A stretch of 64,000 nucleotides of DNA, taken from the NCBI RefSeq assembly GCF_004382795.1, contig NZ_SMSG01000005.1:1-64000 (forward strand), written 5' to 3'. Source of the DNA: Cumulibacter soli (lineage in GTDB: Bacteria; Actinomycetota; Actinomycetes; Mycobacteriales; Antricoccaceae). A program made the position numbers and the translations under genes. Positions 8,754-17,256 of the stretch are shown piece by piece (positions within the stretch are counted from its first letter, which is position 1; the number at the start of each line of letters is the position of its first letter). The notes under the pieces are model-generated. The model had not been told where the DNA came from and made no database searches. It worked only from the letters and a program-made list of their open reading frames with translations.

Positions 8754-8948
8754 ATGAGTACCGAGCAGCAGTCATCCGACGAAGAGCACGGCGCCGAGCA
8801 GAACATCAAGGACAAGTTCCGTGATGCGTTAGAGAAGAAGGCCCAACATGAGCACCCGCACATGAACGCCGGCCCCGGCAAGTCGAAGGCGCACGGCGCC
8901 CACGGCCGGGCCGGGCATGACAAGACCTTCCGCCGCAAATCCGGCTGA
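8754..8948 (+). CDS. DUF5302 small protein
   Basis: A 64-residue hydrophilic protein that matches the small actinobacterial DUF5302 family: an acidic N terminus, the core IKDKFRDALEKKAQHEH, a Gly/His/Lys-rich middle and the C-terminal KTFRRKSG. The function of the family is unknown. There is no clear ribosome site; TAATGGTAAT about 6-15 bp upstream of the ATG could be a -10 element of a leaderless transcript. A strong terminator follows, so it is a monocistronic unit. Confidence 0.75.
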   Translation: MSTEQQSSDEEHGAEQNIKDKFRDALEKKAQHEHPHMNAGPGKSKAHGAHGRAGHDKTFRRKSG

Positions 8949-8960
8949 ACCAACGCGACA

Positions 8961-9001
8961 TAGTGCCGGGATCCCAACGGGATCCCGGCACTATTTTGTT
9001 T
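8961..9001 (+). terminator. Rho-independent terminator
   Basis: A perfect 15-bp stem (TAGTGCCGGGATCCC, 8961-8975; complement at 8979-8993) with loop AAC followed by TTTTGTTT. It closes the DUF5302 transcript. The 259 bp from here to the end of sugC show no further structure I can name. Confidence 0.93.
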
Positions 9002-9260
9002 CTCGGTCGTACCCCGCAGCGGTCACTGGCTCACCGACGTCGCGACTTGGTCGCTGGCCAGCGACTCTTGCGACGTCTCTTTCCACTCGATCCCCCCGTC
9101 GTCGTACTGAAAACGCAGTCGGAGAGGGGGCTTGTCCACGTATGGCAGATGAGTGGCTGCTCGGGCTGCGTGTTCAGCAGCAGGGCGTCGATCGGTCGGC
9201 TGGCTTGATCGACCGCCGCGTGGGGAACGCGGCCGGAACCAGAGTCGGTGACCGGAGGAC

Positions 9261-10418
9261 TCAGCCAAGCGTGAGGTTCTCACCCGACGCAGGGTCGAAC
9301 AGGTGCAGTTTCGTCGCATCGACGTGCAACTCGGCAGTCTCCCCCGCCGAGACTCGGCTTTGCGAATTCAACGACACCACCATCTGCGTGCGCATCGAGT
9401 CACCGTCGAGCTCCCGCTCCAATTCGTTCAGCTGCGACTGCACCTCCGGCGGCGCCTCAAACGGGATGTACGCATACTGCTCATTGCCGAGCCACTCCAC
9501 AAAATCAATCGTGGCAGTGAATGTCGAGCCCTCGGACTTGTTGTCGACCAGCGCCGCGTCCTCGAAATAGGGCGGACGGATACCGGCGATGAGCAGGCCA
9601 CGCCCCTCGGCCTTCGACGCTTTCTCCGGCGGGATCTGCACGGAGCCAAAGGGCAGCTGCACCGACGTGCCCTCCAGGGTCGCGGGCAAGAAGTTCATCG
9701 GCGGTGAGCCGATGAACCCCGCCACGAACAGGTTCACCGGGTTTTCGTACAGTTCGCGCGGACTCGCTAACTGCTGCAGAATTCCCCGCTTGAGTACGGC
9801 GACCCGGGTGCCGAGCGTCATCGCCTCGGTTTGGTCATGCGTCACGTACACCGTCGTGATGCCGAGCTTCTTCTGCAACCGCGCAATCTCCGTGCGCATC
9901 TGACCGCGCAGTTTCGCGTCGAGGTTGGACAACGGCTCATCGAACAGGAACGCATCGGCGTCCCGCACGATTGCCCGACCCATCGCCACGCGCTGTCGCT
10001 GGCCACCAGAGAGGTTGCCCGGTTTACGTTCGAGGTGCTCGTCCAATTCGAGCGTCGCACTGGCCTGACGGACCTTCTGATCGATCTCCTGCTCACTGAA
10101 CTTCTTCGCCAGCCTCAGCGGGAACGCGATGTTCTCGTACACGGTCAGGTGGGGATACAACGCGTAGTTCTGGAACACCATTGCCAAGTTGCGGTCACGC
10201 GGCGCTAAGTCGTTGACCCGCCGCCCGCCGATCAGCAGGTCGCCGGAGGTGATGTCCTCCAGCCCGACGATCATCCGCAATAGCGTCGACTTACCGCAGC
10301 CCGACGGCCCGACGAGGATCAGGAACTCGCCGTCGGTGACGTCGATGGACACGTCGTTGACCGCGGGAAACCCGTCGCCGTACTTCTTGACGATGTTGCG
10401 CATCTCGATGCCTGCCAT
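9261..10418 (-). CDS. sugC: ABC transporter ATPase, SugC/MalK type (trehalose importer)
   Basis: A 385-residue ATPase of the carbohydrate importer (CUT1) class. Seen: Walker A GPSGCGKST, Q-loop VFQNYALYPHLTV, signature LSGGQRQRVAMGRA, Walker B DAFLFDEPLSNLD, H-loop VYVTHDQTEAMTL, and the C-terminal regulatory domain starting GFIGSPPMNFLPA typical of MalK/UgpC/SugC. It is last in an operon with the order binding protein, permease, permease, ATPase, the same order as mycobacterial lpqY-sugA-sugB-sugC, which recycles trehalose. Six base pairs separate it from sugB. Substrate assignment rests on this order and overall resemblance; another oligosaccharide is possible. Confidence 0.85.
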   Translation of the reverse strand: MAGIEMRNIVKKYGDGFPAVNDVSIDVTDGEFLILVGPSGCGKSTLLRMIVGLEDITSGDLLIGGRRVNDLAPRDRNLAMVFQNYALYPHLTVYENIAFPLRLAKKFSEQEIDQKVRQASATLELDEHLERKPGNLSGGQRQRVAMGRAIVRDADAFLFDEPLSNLDAKLRGQMRTEIARLQKKLGITTVYVTHDQTEAMTLGTRVAVLKRGILQQLASPRELYENPVNLFVAGFIGSPPMNFLPATLEGTSVQLPFGSVQIPPEKASKAEGRGLLIAGIRPPYFEDAALVDNKSEGSTFTATIDFVEWLGNEQYAYIPFEAPPEVQSQLNELERELDGDSMRTQMVVSLNSQSRVSAGETAELHVDATKLHLFDPASGENLTLG

Positions 10419-10424
10419 CTGACG

Positions 10425-11264
10425 TCAACCCTTCACTGCGCCGGAGGTCAGTCCGGCCACGATCTTGCGCTGGAACAACAGGACAATGATGATGATCGGC
10501 ACGGTACCGATCACCGCGGCCGCCGCCAGCAACGAGGATGGCGGGTTGAACGGGTCAGACCCGACGAGGAACGACAGCGCTGCGGGGATCGGTCGGGCAC
10601 TGCTGCTGGATGTCAGCGATATCCCGAAGACGAAGTCGTTCCACGCGAAGAAGAAGGTCAGAATCGCCGCGGTGAACACGCCCGGTGCGGCCAACGGAAC
10701 GATAACCTTGCGAAATGCTTGCCACGAGGTTGCGCCGTCGACCTGCGCCGCCTGTTCCATCTCCCACGGAATCTCCCGGAAGAACGCCGACAACGTCCAA
10801 ATCGCCAGCGGGAGGGTGAAGGACATGTACGGAATGATCAGCCCGAGCCACGTATCGAACAGCCCGATCGAGCTCCACAGGTCGAACAGCGGGCTGACCA
10901 GCGACACGACCGGAAACATCGCAATCGCGAGCGCCACCCACAACACGAACTTCTTGCCCTTGAACTCCAGCCGCGCCACGGCGTATGCCGCCAGCGTCGC
11001 GACGATCACCGACAGCACCGTCGAGATCAGCGAGATGCCGATCGAGTTGATGATCGCCTGCACGAAGTCGCTGTGCTCACCGGTCAGCAGCGCCTCATAG
11101 TTAGCCCACCCGGCGAATCCATCAGAAGTCGGGAAGAAGCCAGGACTGCCGCTGGTGATCGCCTCCTGGGATTTGAATGACAACGAGATGATCCAGGCGA
11201 CGGGTAGCAGGCACCAAATGAGGATGAGCGCGATGCCGAGCGTCATTCCGATCTTGCGTTTCAT
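10425..11264 (-). CDS. sugB: Carbohydrate ABC permease, SugB type
   Basis: A 279-residue inner-membrane permease with six predicted spans. It has the coupling motif in EMEQAAQVDGATSWQAFRKVIVPLAAPG (the EAA loop, about residues 170-198) that contacts the ATPase. An N-terminal span (IGMTLGIALILIWCLLPVAWII) is followed by the FKSQEAI segment typical of MalG-type permeases. It lies 1 bp after sugA and 6 bp before sugC. Confidence 0.85.
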   Translation of the reverse strand: MKRKIGMTLGIALILIWCLLPVAWIISLSFKSQEAITSGSPGFFPTSDGFAGWANYEALLTGEHSDFVQAIINSIGISLISTVLSVIVATLAAYAVARLEFKGKKFVLWVALAIAMFPVVSLVSPLFDLWSSIGLFDTWLGLIIPYMSFTLPLAIWTLSAFFREIPWEMEQAAQVDGATSWQAFRKVIVPLAAPGVFTAAILTFFFAWNDFVFGISLTSSSSARPIPAALSFLVGSDPFNPPSSLLAAAAVIGTVPIIIIVLLFQRKIVAGLTSGAVKG

Positions 11265-11265
11265 C

Positions 11266-12201
11266 TCAGCGCTCCCCTCGTGCCTGGGCCAGGTCCACCC
11301 GGAACACCTTCACCAGCAATGCCGCGATCAGCAGCACGCTCAAGAAGAGCACCACTGAAAGCGCTGAGCCCATGCCGAGATTCAGCAGTTCAATCGATTG
11401 TCGGTAGGTCAGGAACGAGACCGACTCGGTGTTATTCGCCCCTCGCGTCATCACGAAGATGTTGTCGAAGATGCGGTACGCATCCAACGCGCGGAAGAGG
11501 ACGGCGACCATGATCGCCGAGCGCATGTTCGGCAGGATCACTTTGTAGAGCCGCTGCCACCACGTCGCGCCATCCACCTTCGCGGCCTCGAGGGTGTCTT
11601 CGGAGACTTGTGCGAGCCCAGCGAGCAGCAGCAACGACATGAACGGAGTCGTCTTCCAGATCTCCGAGATCATGATCGCGACCATCGAAGATCCGTAGCT
11701 GCCGAACCAGTCAAAGTTGTCTTCGACGAATGGCAGCCAGTAGTTCACGAACCCGTTGTTGGCGCTGAATGCGAACTGCCACGCGAACGCCGACACGACG
11801 GTGATCACGCCGTACGGGATCAGGATCGAGGTCCGTATCAGCCCGCGCGCAAAGATCACCCGGTGCATGATCAGCGCGAATGCCATACCGATGACGAATT
11901 CGATCGAGACCGTGACGACCATGATCATCACGGTGTTGCCGGTGTCGCGCCAGAAGATCGGGTCGGTGAAGATCGTGACGTAGTTGTTGAGCCCGACCAT
12001 CTCGCGGTCGTCAGGTGAGGTCAGGCGGTACTGAAACAGCGACAACCAGAGAGCCTGAATCATCGGCCACGCGGTCACCAGCAACATCAGGATGACCGCC
12101 GGCAAGACCAACTTCTGGCCGAGCCGGTTCTCGGCTCGGGACTTGTCCGACTCGCGCTGTTTTTCCGGCGAGTCCCCGCTCTTGACCGTTGACGTGCTCA
12201 T
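11266..12201 (-). CDS. sugA: Carbohydrate ABC permease, SugA type
   Basis: A 311-residue MalF-type permease with six spans after a charged N-terminal tail (residues 1-28). The EAA coupling loop reads EAAKVDGATWWQRLYKVILPN (about 220-240). PMIQALWLSLFQYRLTSPD early in the chain is standard for the family. It abuts the binding-protein gene directly upstream, so the transporter is made from a single transcript. Confidence 0.85.
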   Translation of the reverse strand: MSTSTVKSGDSPEKQRESDKSRAENRLGQKLVLPAVILMLLVTAWPMIQALWLSLFQYRLTSPDDREMVGLNNYVTIFTDPIFWRDTGNTVMIMVVTVSIEFVIGMAFALIMHRVIFARGLIRTSILIPYGVITVVSAFAWQFAFSANNGFVNYWLPFVEDNFDWFGSYGSSMVAIMISEIWKTTPFMSLLLLAGLAQVSEDTLEAAKVDGATWWQRLYKVILPNMRSAIMVAVLFRALDAYRIFDNIFVMTRGANNTESVSFLTYRQSIELLNLGMGSALSVVLFLSVLLIAALLVKVFRVDLAQARGER

Positions 12202-13497
12202 CTACACCAACGCCTCTCCACCAAGAACGTCCTCGATGAATTGCTTAGACGACGACGGCGTACTGCTGCTCACGCTCGAGGGCGGATGCCAGGACGTCTG
12301 GATCGCCAGCGACATGTCGTTGTACACCGCAGAGACCGGGCGCGCTCCGCCCTGCTCAAGCGACTCGCGGAACAAGGCCAGCAGGTCGGCGGGGTATGCA
12401 TCGGTCAGCTCGGGTGACTCGTACAGCGACGACTTCGCCGGCATCAATCCATCGTTGGCGGCCAGGTCAATCTGTGATTGCTCATCGGTGATGCAGGCCG
12501 CGGCCGCGAGCGCCGCGTCGAGGTCGTCGGAGGCCGCGTTGACGCCGATGTCGATACCGCCGACCGGTGGGCGTGCCTGCTCCCCGGCGACGGTCGCCGG
12601 GTACATGGCCCATCCGAGGTCCTTCAGTTGTTCCTCGGTGTAGCCGGCGCCCTTGTAGACGAACGTCCAGTTCATCATGAATCCGCCGCCATCCATGAGG
12701 TATGGCAACACGGTGCCCTCATTAGAGTTCGGCAGATCCGGCTGGCCTGCCGGTGAGTTCGACAACTTCTCCAGAACGGCGGCCGCGGCGTCGCCAGCCT
12801 CCGAGTCGATGGTGATGTCCGCGTCCACCCCGGCCTCGAGGTTCGTCGCGATCTCGCCTCCGGCACCCATCACGAGCGCGTTGATCAGCGCGGCGTAGCC
12901 CTCGTATTTCTTGCCCTGGACGCCGACCGTGCCGCCGTTGTCGGCCGCGGCATCGATGATTTGGTCCCAGGTGACCGGCTCGCTCATGTCCAGACCAGCG
13001 GCATCGGCCAGCGATTTCGAGTACCACATGATCTGGGTATTGGCCCACTGCGGGATCGCGTAGACCTTGTCGTTCCATTGCACGGTGTCCGCGATGCCTC
13101 CGACGACGTCCGGGCCGGTGGCTTGTTCGGTGTACTCCGGCGGGATCTCGGCGAGGAACCCGGCGTTGGCGAACTCCGGAACGAAAACGACGTCCAAGCT
13201 GATCAAGTCGATACCGGTGTCTTCGGCGGCGAGCCGGCGGGCTGCCTGCACTCGTTGCTGCGAGGCGTCGGTAGGTAGTAGTTGTACGTCGATGTCATAA
13301 CCGTCCGTACTGCAACGCTCCGCGGTTGCGCGGTTCGTTGCCTCGCCGTCCGGATTGACGTACCAGGTGAGCGTCTGCGCCCCCGAGTCCGAGCCGCACG
13401 CGGTCAGCGTCGTGAGGGCAACGCCCGCGGCGAGGACGGCGGCCGCGCAGCGGCGCGCGGCCGGAGCACCGGCGAATCTTCGAACTGATCTGATCAT
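12202..13497 (-). CDS. lpqY: LpqY-like carbohydrate-binding lipoprotein
   Basis: A 431-residue family-1 solute-binding lipoprotein. Starting from the ATG at 13497 (ribosome site AAGGCTGAGG), it has an Arg-rich start, a hydrophobic core and lipobox LTAC with Cys34. Similar to mycobacterial LpqY: QRVQAARRLAAEDTGIDLISLDVVFVPEFANAGF, PQWANTQIMWY, NWTFVY and VGGIDIGVNAAS. An in-frame ATG 60 bp further upstream would place an unlikely hydrophilic stretch before the signal. First gene of the trehalose-type importer operon; divergent from the DUF4032 gene at 13636. Substrate (trehalose) is inferred from homology and gene order. Confidence 0.83.
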   Translation of the reverse strand: MIRSVRRFAGAPAARRCAAAVLAAGVALTTLTACGSDSGAQTLTWYVNPDGEATNRATAERCSTDGYDIDVQLLPTDASQQRVQAARRLAAEDTGIDLISLDVVFVPEFANAGFLAEIPPEYTEQATGPDVVGGIADTVQWNDKVYAIPQWANTQIMWYSKSLADAAGLDMSEPVTWDQIIDAAADNGGTVGVQGKKYEGYAALINALVMGAGGEIATNLEAGVDADITIDSEAGDAAAAVLEKLSNSPAGQPDLPNSNEGTVLPYLMDGGGFMMNWTFVYKGAGYTEEQLKDLGWAMYPATVAGEQARPPVGGIDIGVNAASDDLDAALAAAACITDEQSQIDLAANDGLMPAKSSLYESPELTDAYPADLLALFRESLEQGGARPVSAVYNDMSLAIQTSWHPPSSVSSSTPSSSKQFIEDVLGGEALV

Positions 13498-13635
13498 CAG
13501 CCTCAGCCTTTCGCTAAGTCGGCACCCCTGAGCATTCACGCCGAACCGCGGCGGCAACAGTGCGGATACTGCGCGTCGATCCGACGTTACAGGATTGTGA
13601 TATCAGTCATACCTCGGTCGGGTCAAGATCGAGGG

Positions 13636-14850
13636 ATGGCGCTGCACATCACTGCGAGCACGTCGCCTCCCGGGCTATTAGAGCTTCCCTGGCATCTGCC
13701 ACTAGCAGCGTGGGACGGCGATTTCATGGCCGGACTGCCGCGCGGTATCTCCCGCCACGTGGTGCGTTTTGTGCGACCCGCACCGCACGGCGACGTGTAT
13801 GCGGTGAAGGAAACGCGGCCGCGTTATGCCGAGCGCGAGTACCGGCTGCTGCGCGATCTGCGACGGCTCGCCGAACCCGTGGTCGAACCGGTGGCGATCG
13901 TCTCGGGTCGCGTGAGCGGCGACGGCCAGGAGATCGAGCCTGCCCTGGTAACTCGGCGACTGCCCTATTCGCAGCCCTACCGCGAGATCTTCGCCCGCGG
14001 CGTCGAGCCCTCCGTCGTGCCGCGTCTCATTGACGGTCTCGTCGTCCTACTCACCCGACTGCACCTGGCCGGATTCGCGTGGGGCGACTGCTCGCTATCG
14101 AACACGCTTTTTCGTCCGGCCGCCGGGGAGTACGTCGCGTATCTGGTGGATGCCGAGACCGGCGAACTGCATGACTCACTGTCGTCGGGGCAGCGCGCGT
14201 ACGACCTCGATACTGCCGTGGGCAACGTCTTCGCCGAGTTGCTCGACCTCCAAGCCGCGGGCAGCCTCAGCACCGACCTCGATGCGCACGACGTGGTCGA
14301 CAGGTTGAGCACGCGGTACGACGAACTGTGGCGGGATCTCACCGCTGAGGAAGACTTTTCCACCGACGACATGTGGCGCATCGAGCAGCGCATCGAACGG
14401 CTCAACACTCTTGGCTTTAACGTCGACGAGATCGAGATCGTCACCGACTGGGAAGGCTCAACAGTGCATCTACGCCCGAAGGCCGTCGAGCCTGGCTTCC
14501 ATTGTCGACGGCTGCGCCAGCTCACCGGCATGAGTGTCGAGGACAACCAGGCCCGCAGGCTACTGAACGATCTGGAGGCGTACACCGCGCATCACGACTT
14601 GCAAGCCGAAAACCCGGAACTGGTCGCGCACAGATGGTTGACCCAGATCTACGAGCCACTGGTGCGCATGGTCCCGGCTGCCATCCGCGGTGAATTGTCC
14701 GACCCGGAGATCTTTCACGAGGTCCTCGAACACCGCTGGCTATTGTCCGAACGCGCCGGGCATGAGGTCGACATCTTCGACTCGGCACGCGCGTACGTCC
14801 GCGACCATCTGCGCACCGAGCCACTCGAGGGCGACCAACTCGACACCTAG
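13636..14850 (+). CDS. Kinase-like plus DUF4032 protein
   Basis: A 404-residue cytosolic protein. The N-terminal half (about 50-215) looks like a lipopolysaccharide-kinase/RIO-like fold: VYAVKETRP with a lysine in the ATP-binding position, FAWGDCSLSNTLF as a catalytic-loop equivalent and YLVDAETGEL as a metal-loop equivalent. The second half is DUF4032, with WEGSTVHLRPKAVEPGFHCRRL and HDLQAENPELVAHRWL. This is a common, uncharacterised actinobacterial family. Start chosen at the ATG at 13636, next to GAGGG; an in-frame start 39 bp upstream is less likely. Kinase activity is a guess from the fold. Confidence 0.72.
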   Translation: MALHITASTSPPGLLELPWHLPLAAWDGDFMAGLPRGISRHVVRFVRPAPHGDVYAVKETRPRYAEREYRLLRDLRRLAEPVVEPVAIVSGRVSGDGQEIEPALVTRRLPYSQPYREIFARGVEPSVVPRLIDGLVVLLTRLHLAGFAWGDCSLSNTLFRPAAGEYVAYLVDAETGELHDSLSSGQRAYDLDTAVGNVFAELLDLQAAGSLSTDLDAHDVVDRLSTRYDELWRDLTAEEDFSTDDMWRIEQRIERLNTLGFNVDEIEIVTDWEGSTVHLRPKAVEPGFHCRRLRQLTGMSVEDNQARRLLNDLEAYTAHHDLQAENPELVAHRWLTQIYEPLVRMVPAAIRGELSDPEIFHEVLEHRWLLSERAGHEVDIFDSARAYVRDHLRTEPLEGDQLDT

Positions 14851-14852
14851 AC

Positions 14853-14870
14853 TTCCGAATACATTCGGAA
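14853..14870. promoter_or_regulatory. Palindromic operator candidate upstream of the Phd/YefM-like gene
   Basis: A perfect inverted repeat TTCCGAAT-AC-ATTCGGAA, only 3 bp after the DUF4032 stop and 12 bp before the next start. Its position fits autoregulation by the Phd/YefM-like product (inference). Confidence 0.5.
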
Positions 14871-14882
14871 CAGTCTTGGGAG

Positions 14883-15329
14883 ATGGCCATTGCAGCAGAA
14901 TTCCCCATGGCGACCCGGCGCTCCTCGGACCTGAGTAAGCACTCAGCCGAAGTCTTCGCCGAGGCCGAAGAGCACCCTGTGCGCGTGACTCGCCGCGACG
15001 GCGAATCGCTGGTGCTCATGTCGCAGCGCGAGGCCGAAAGACGTACCCGATTGTTGAGTTTCGCTTCGCAGCTCATTACGGTCGCCCTCGATGACGGCGG
15101 CTCGCTCGCCGAACGCATGAGCAAGGCATTTCCCTGGATGCTCGCCCTATCTCCCGCGGATCGACGGTCCTGCACACAGGACCTCATCGACGCCGCGCGC
15201 GCGTCGTTCTCCACCGACCAGCCGCATCTGGCACTCGCCGAGCTCACATCGTGGAAAGAGACCGCTACGGCAATAGCCGCTGGGCTCGGCAACGCCGATA
15301 TCCAATGGCTCGACGAGAACGAGACGTAA
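14883..15329 (+). CDS. Phd/YefM-fold antitoxin-like protein without adjacent toxin
   Basis: 148 residues. Residues about 10-55 (ATRRSSDLSKHSAEVFAEAEEHPVRVTRRDGESLVLMSQREAER) follow the Phd/YefM antitoxin N-terminal DNA-binding fold. The C-terminal part is a longer helical region ending DIQWLDENET and does not look like the usual short toxin-binding tail. No RelE/Doc/VapC-like toxin gene follows; the next gene is a permease 129 bp downstream. GGGAG touches the first ATG, and a second ATG at 14907 is possible. Best called an orphan Phd-like regulator. Confidence 0.6.
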   Translation: MAIAAEFPMATRRSSDLSKHSAEVFAEAEEHPVRVTRRDGESLVLMSQREAERRTRLLSFASQLITVALDDGGSLAERMSKAFPWMLALSPADRRSCTQDLIDAARASFSTDQPHLALAELTSWKETATAIAAGLGNADIQWLDENET

Positions 15330-15457
15330 TAGCTGGCCTGCGGAAAGCGCGGTGCTCCCACCGTCCCGGCGCGGCGGGAGACCGCCGGTCTGTGGCCCGT
15401 GGATGACGTGCGTTGCAGTAGGGTTTACGCCAGTCTCAGACCCTGAGGAGTACGGCG

Positions 15458-16405
15458 ATGGCGGTCAAGATCCTCACCAGAGTGGGTATCTTCGCCGTCA
15501 CCCTACTGGTCGCTTCCCTGGTCATCTTCGGGGTCATGAACATCCTGCCCGGCGACCCGGCTCGTACCGCACTTGGACTGAACGCGAACGAGGAATCCGT
15601 CGCACAACTACGCGAGGAGTTCGGGCTCAACCGACCGTGGCCCGAGCGGTACCTCGAGTGGCTGACCGGAATGCTGCACGGCGACTTCGGTCGCTCCTGG
15701 ATCGGCGGATTCGACCTCGGCCCGGAGATCTCCGAGAAACTCAGCCGAACCATCGTTCTCGTGCTGTGCGGCATGGTCATCGCGCTCGTTATCGCTTTAC
15801 CGCTCGGCACGCTGATGGCGCTGCGGCACGGTAAGCCCACCGGGCTGATCGTGTCGATACTTTCCCAGATCGGTATCGCCATTCCGGCGTTCGCGCTCGG
15901 CTTGATCCTGATCAACTCGCTGGCGATCAATCGCGACTGGTTCATCGTCGGCGGATACACCGCGCCCCAGGAAGACTTCGTCAGATTCCTGCGGCAGATA
16001 ACCCTTCCGGCGGTGTCCCTCGGGCTCGTGCAAGGCGCGGTGCTCAGTCGGTACGTGCGCTCGGCCATGTTGGACGTGCTGCGTACCGATTACATGCGTA
16101 CCGCCCGCGCCAAGGGCCTCACACCCGGTCGCGCCATCGTGCTGCACGGCCTACGCAACGCGTCGATTCCCGTCGTCACCGTTCTCGGGCTGCAGTTGTC
16201 AACTCTGCTGGTCGGAGCTGTCGTCGTGGAGCAGGTCTTCGATATCCCGGGAATCGGCAGGATGCTGCTGTCCGAAGTCGCCGACCGTGACCTGATCGGC
16301 GTCCAATCGATCGTGATGGTGCTGGTCGCGCTGACGTTGTTCATCACACTGCTCGTCGAGGTGTTGTACGTCGTCCTCGACCCACGATTGAGGAGCAGGC
16401 GATGA
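15458..16405 (+). CDS. Peptide/nickel-type ABC permease, DppB-like
   Basis: A 315-residue permease with six spans, of the OppB/DppB/NikB class. Seen: NILPGDPARTALGLNANEES after the first span, GLNRPWPERYLEWLTGMLHGDFGRSW (classical signature), and the EAA loop DYMRTARAKGLTPGRAIVLHGLRNASIPVV. Ribosome site GAGGAG. The first gene of a four-gene operon with 4-bp ATGA-type overlaps. The operon has two permeases and two ATPases but no solute-binding protein. Confidence 0.88.
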   Translation: MAVKILTRVGIFAVTLLVASLVIFGVMNILPGDPARTALGLNANEESVAQLREEFGLNRPWPERYLEWLTGMLHGDFGRSWIGGFDLGPEISEKLSRTIVLVLCGMVIALVIALPLGTLMALRHGKPTGLIVSILSQIGIAIPAFALGLILINSLAINRDWFIVGGYTAPQEDFVRFLRQITLPAVSLGLVQGAVLSRYVRSAMLDVLRTDYMRTARAKGLTPGRAIVLHGLRNASIPVVTVLGLQLSTLLVGAVVVEQVFDIPGIGRMLLSEVADRDLIGVQSIVMVLVALTLFITLLVEVLYVVLDPRLRSRR

Positions 16406-17256
16406 GCGTCGCAGCGTTCACGCCATCGCGCACCCGGGGGCGCCGTAACCTGAATCTCTGGGTCGGCGGCGTACTCGTCACGATGGTCGTACTGCTCGGG
16501 GTGATCTCGGTGTTCTGGACGCCGTACCCGCCGAATCTCAACGGGGTGGCACCGAAGTACGCACCATTTTCGGGTGAGCACCTGCTCGGCGGCGATATCT
16601 ATGGTCGCGACGTGCTCAGCAGGTTGATGGTGGGCGCGCGCACCACGCTTCTGGTGGGCGTCGTCGCCGTCGGAATCGCGGCCGTCGTGGGCGTACCGCT
16701 CGGCATCTGGGCGGCGATGTCCCGTCGGCGCTTCGTCAGCGAGCTAGTGCTGCGGACGAATGACCTATTGCTGGCATTCCCGGCCTTGCTGCTGGCGATC
16801 ATGCTGACCACCATCTATGGCGGTAGCACGCTGACCGCGATGGTCGCGATCGGAATCGCGTCCATCCCATCGTTCGCGCGGATCGCCCGCGCGGGCACGA
16901 TGCAAGTGATGGCCACCGACTACGTACTCGCTGCGCGCGCAGCGGGACACCGCTCATGGGCAATCGCGCGGCGGCACGTACTACGTAACATCGCCAGCCT
17001 GATCATCGTGCAGGCCAGCGTGGCGTTCGCGATCGCCGTACTCGCCGAAGCCGGCCTGTCGTACCTCGGTCTGGGCACTCCCACGCCAAACGCGACCTGG
17101 GGCACGATGCTGTTCGACTCGCAGCCTGTGCTGTACAAAGCGCTGCAACTCGGGTTGGTGCCGGGGGTGGCGATCGCGGCCGCCGTGGTCGGATTCAATC
17201 TGCTCGGCGACGGACTGCGCGACCGGCTCGACGTAACCCTGTCGGAGGCGCGATGA
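16402..17256 (+). CDS. Peptide/nickel-type ABC permease, DppC-like
   Basis: A 284-residue second permease (OppC/DppC/NikC class). Seen: HLLGGDIYGRDVLSRLMVGARTTLLVG, the hallmark that follows the first span and periplasmic loop, and the coupling loop DYVLAARAAGHRSWAIARRHVLRN. LGLGTPTPNATWGTML and PGVAIAAAVVGFNLLGDGLRD complete the family pattern. It overlaps both neighbours by 4 bp. Confidence 0.88.
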   Translation: MSVAAFTPSRTRGRRNLNLWVGGVLVTMVVLLGVISVFWTPYPPNLNGVAPKYAPFSGEHLLGGDIYGRDVLSRLMVGARTTLLVGVVAVGIAAVVGVPLGIWAAMSRRRFVSELVLRTNDLLLAFPALLLAIMLTTIYGGSTLTAMVAIGIASIPSFARIARAGTMQVMATDYVLAARAAGHRSWAIARRHVLRNIASLIIVQASVAFAIAVLAEAGLSYLGLGTPTPNATWGTMLFDSQPVLYKALQLGLVPGVAIAAAVVGFNLLGDGLRDRLDVTLSEAR

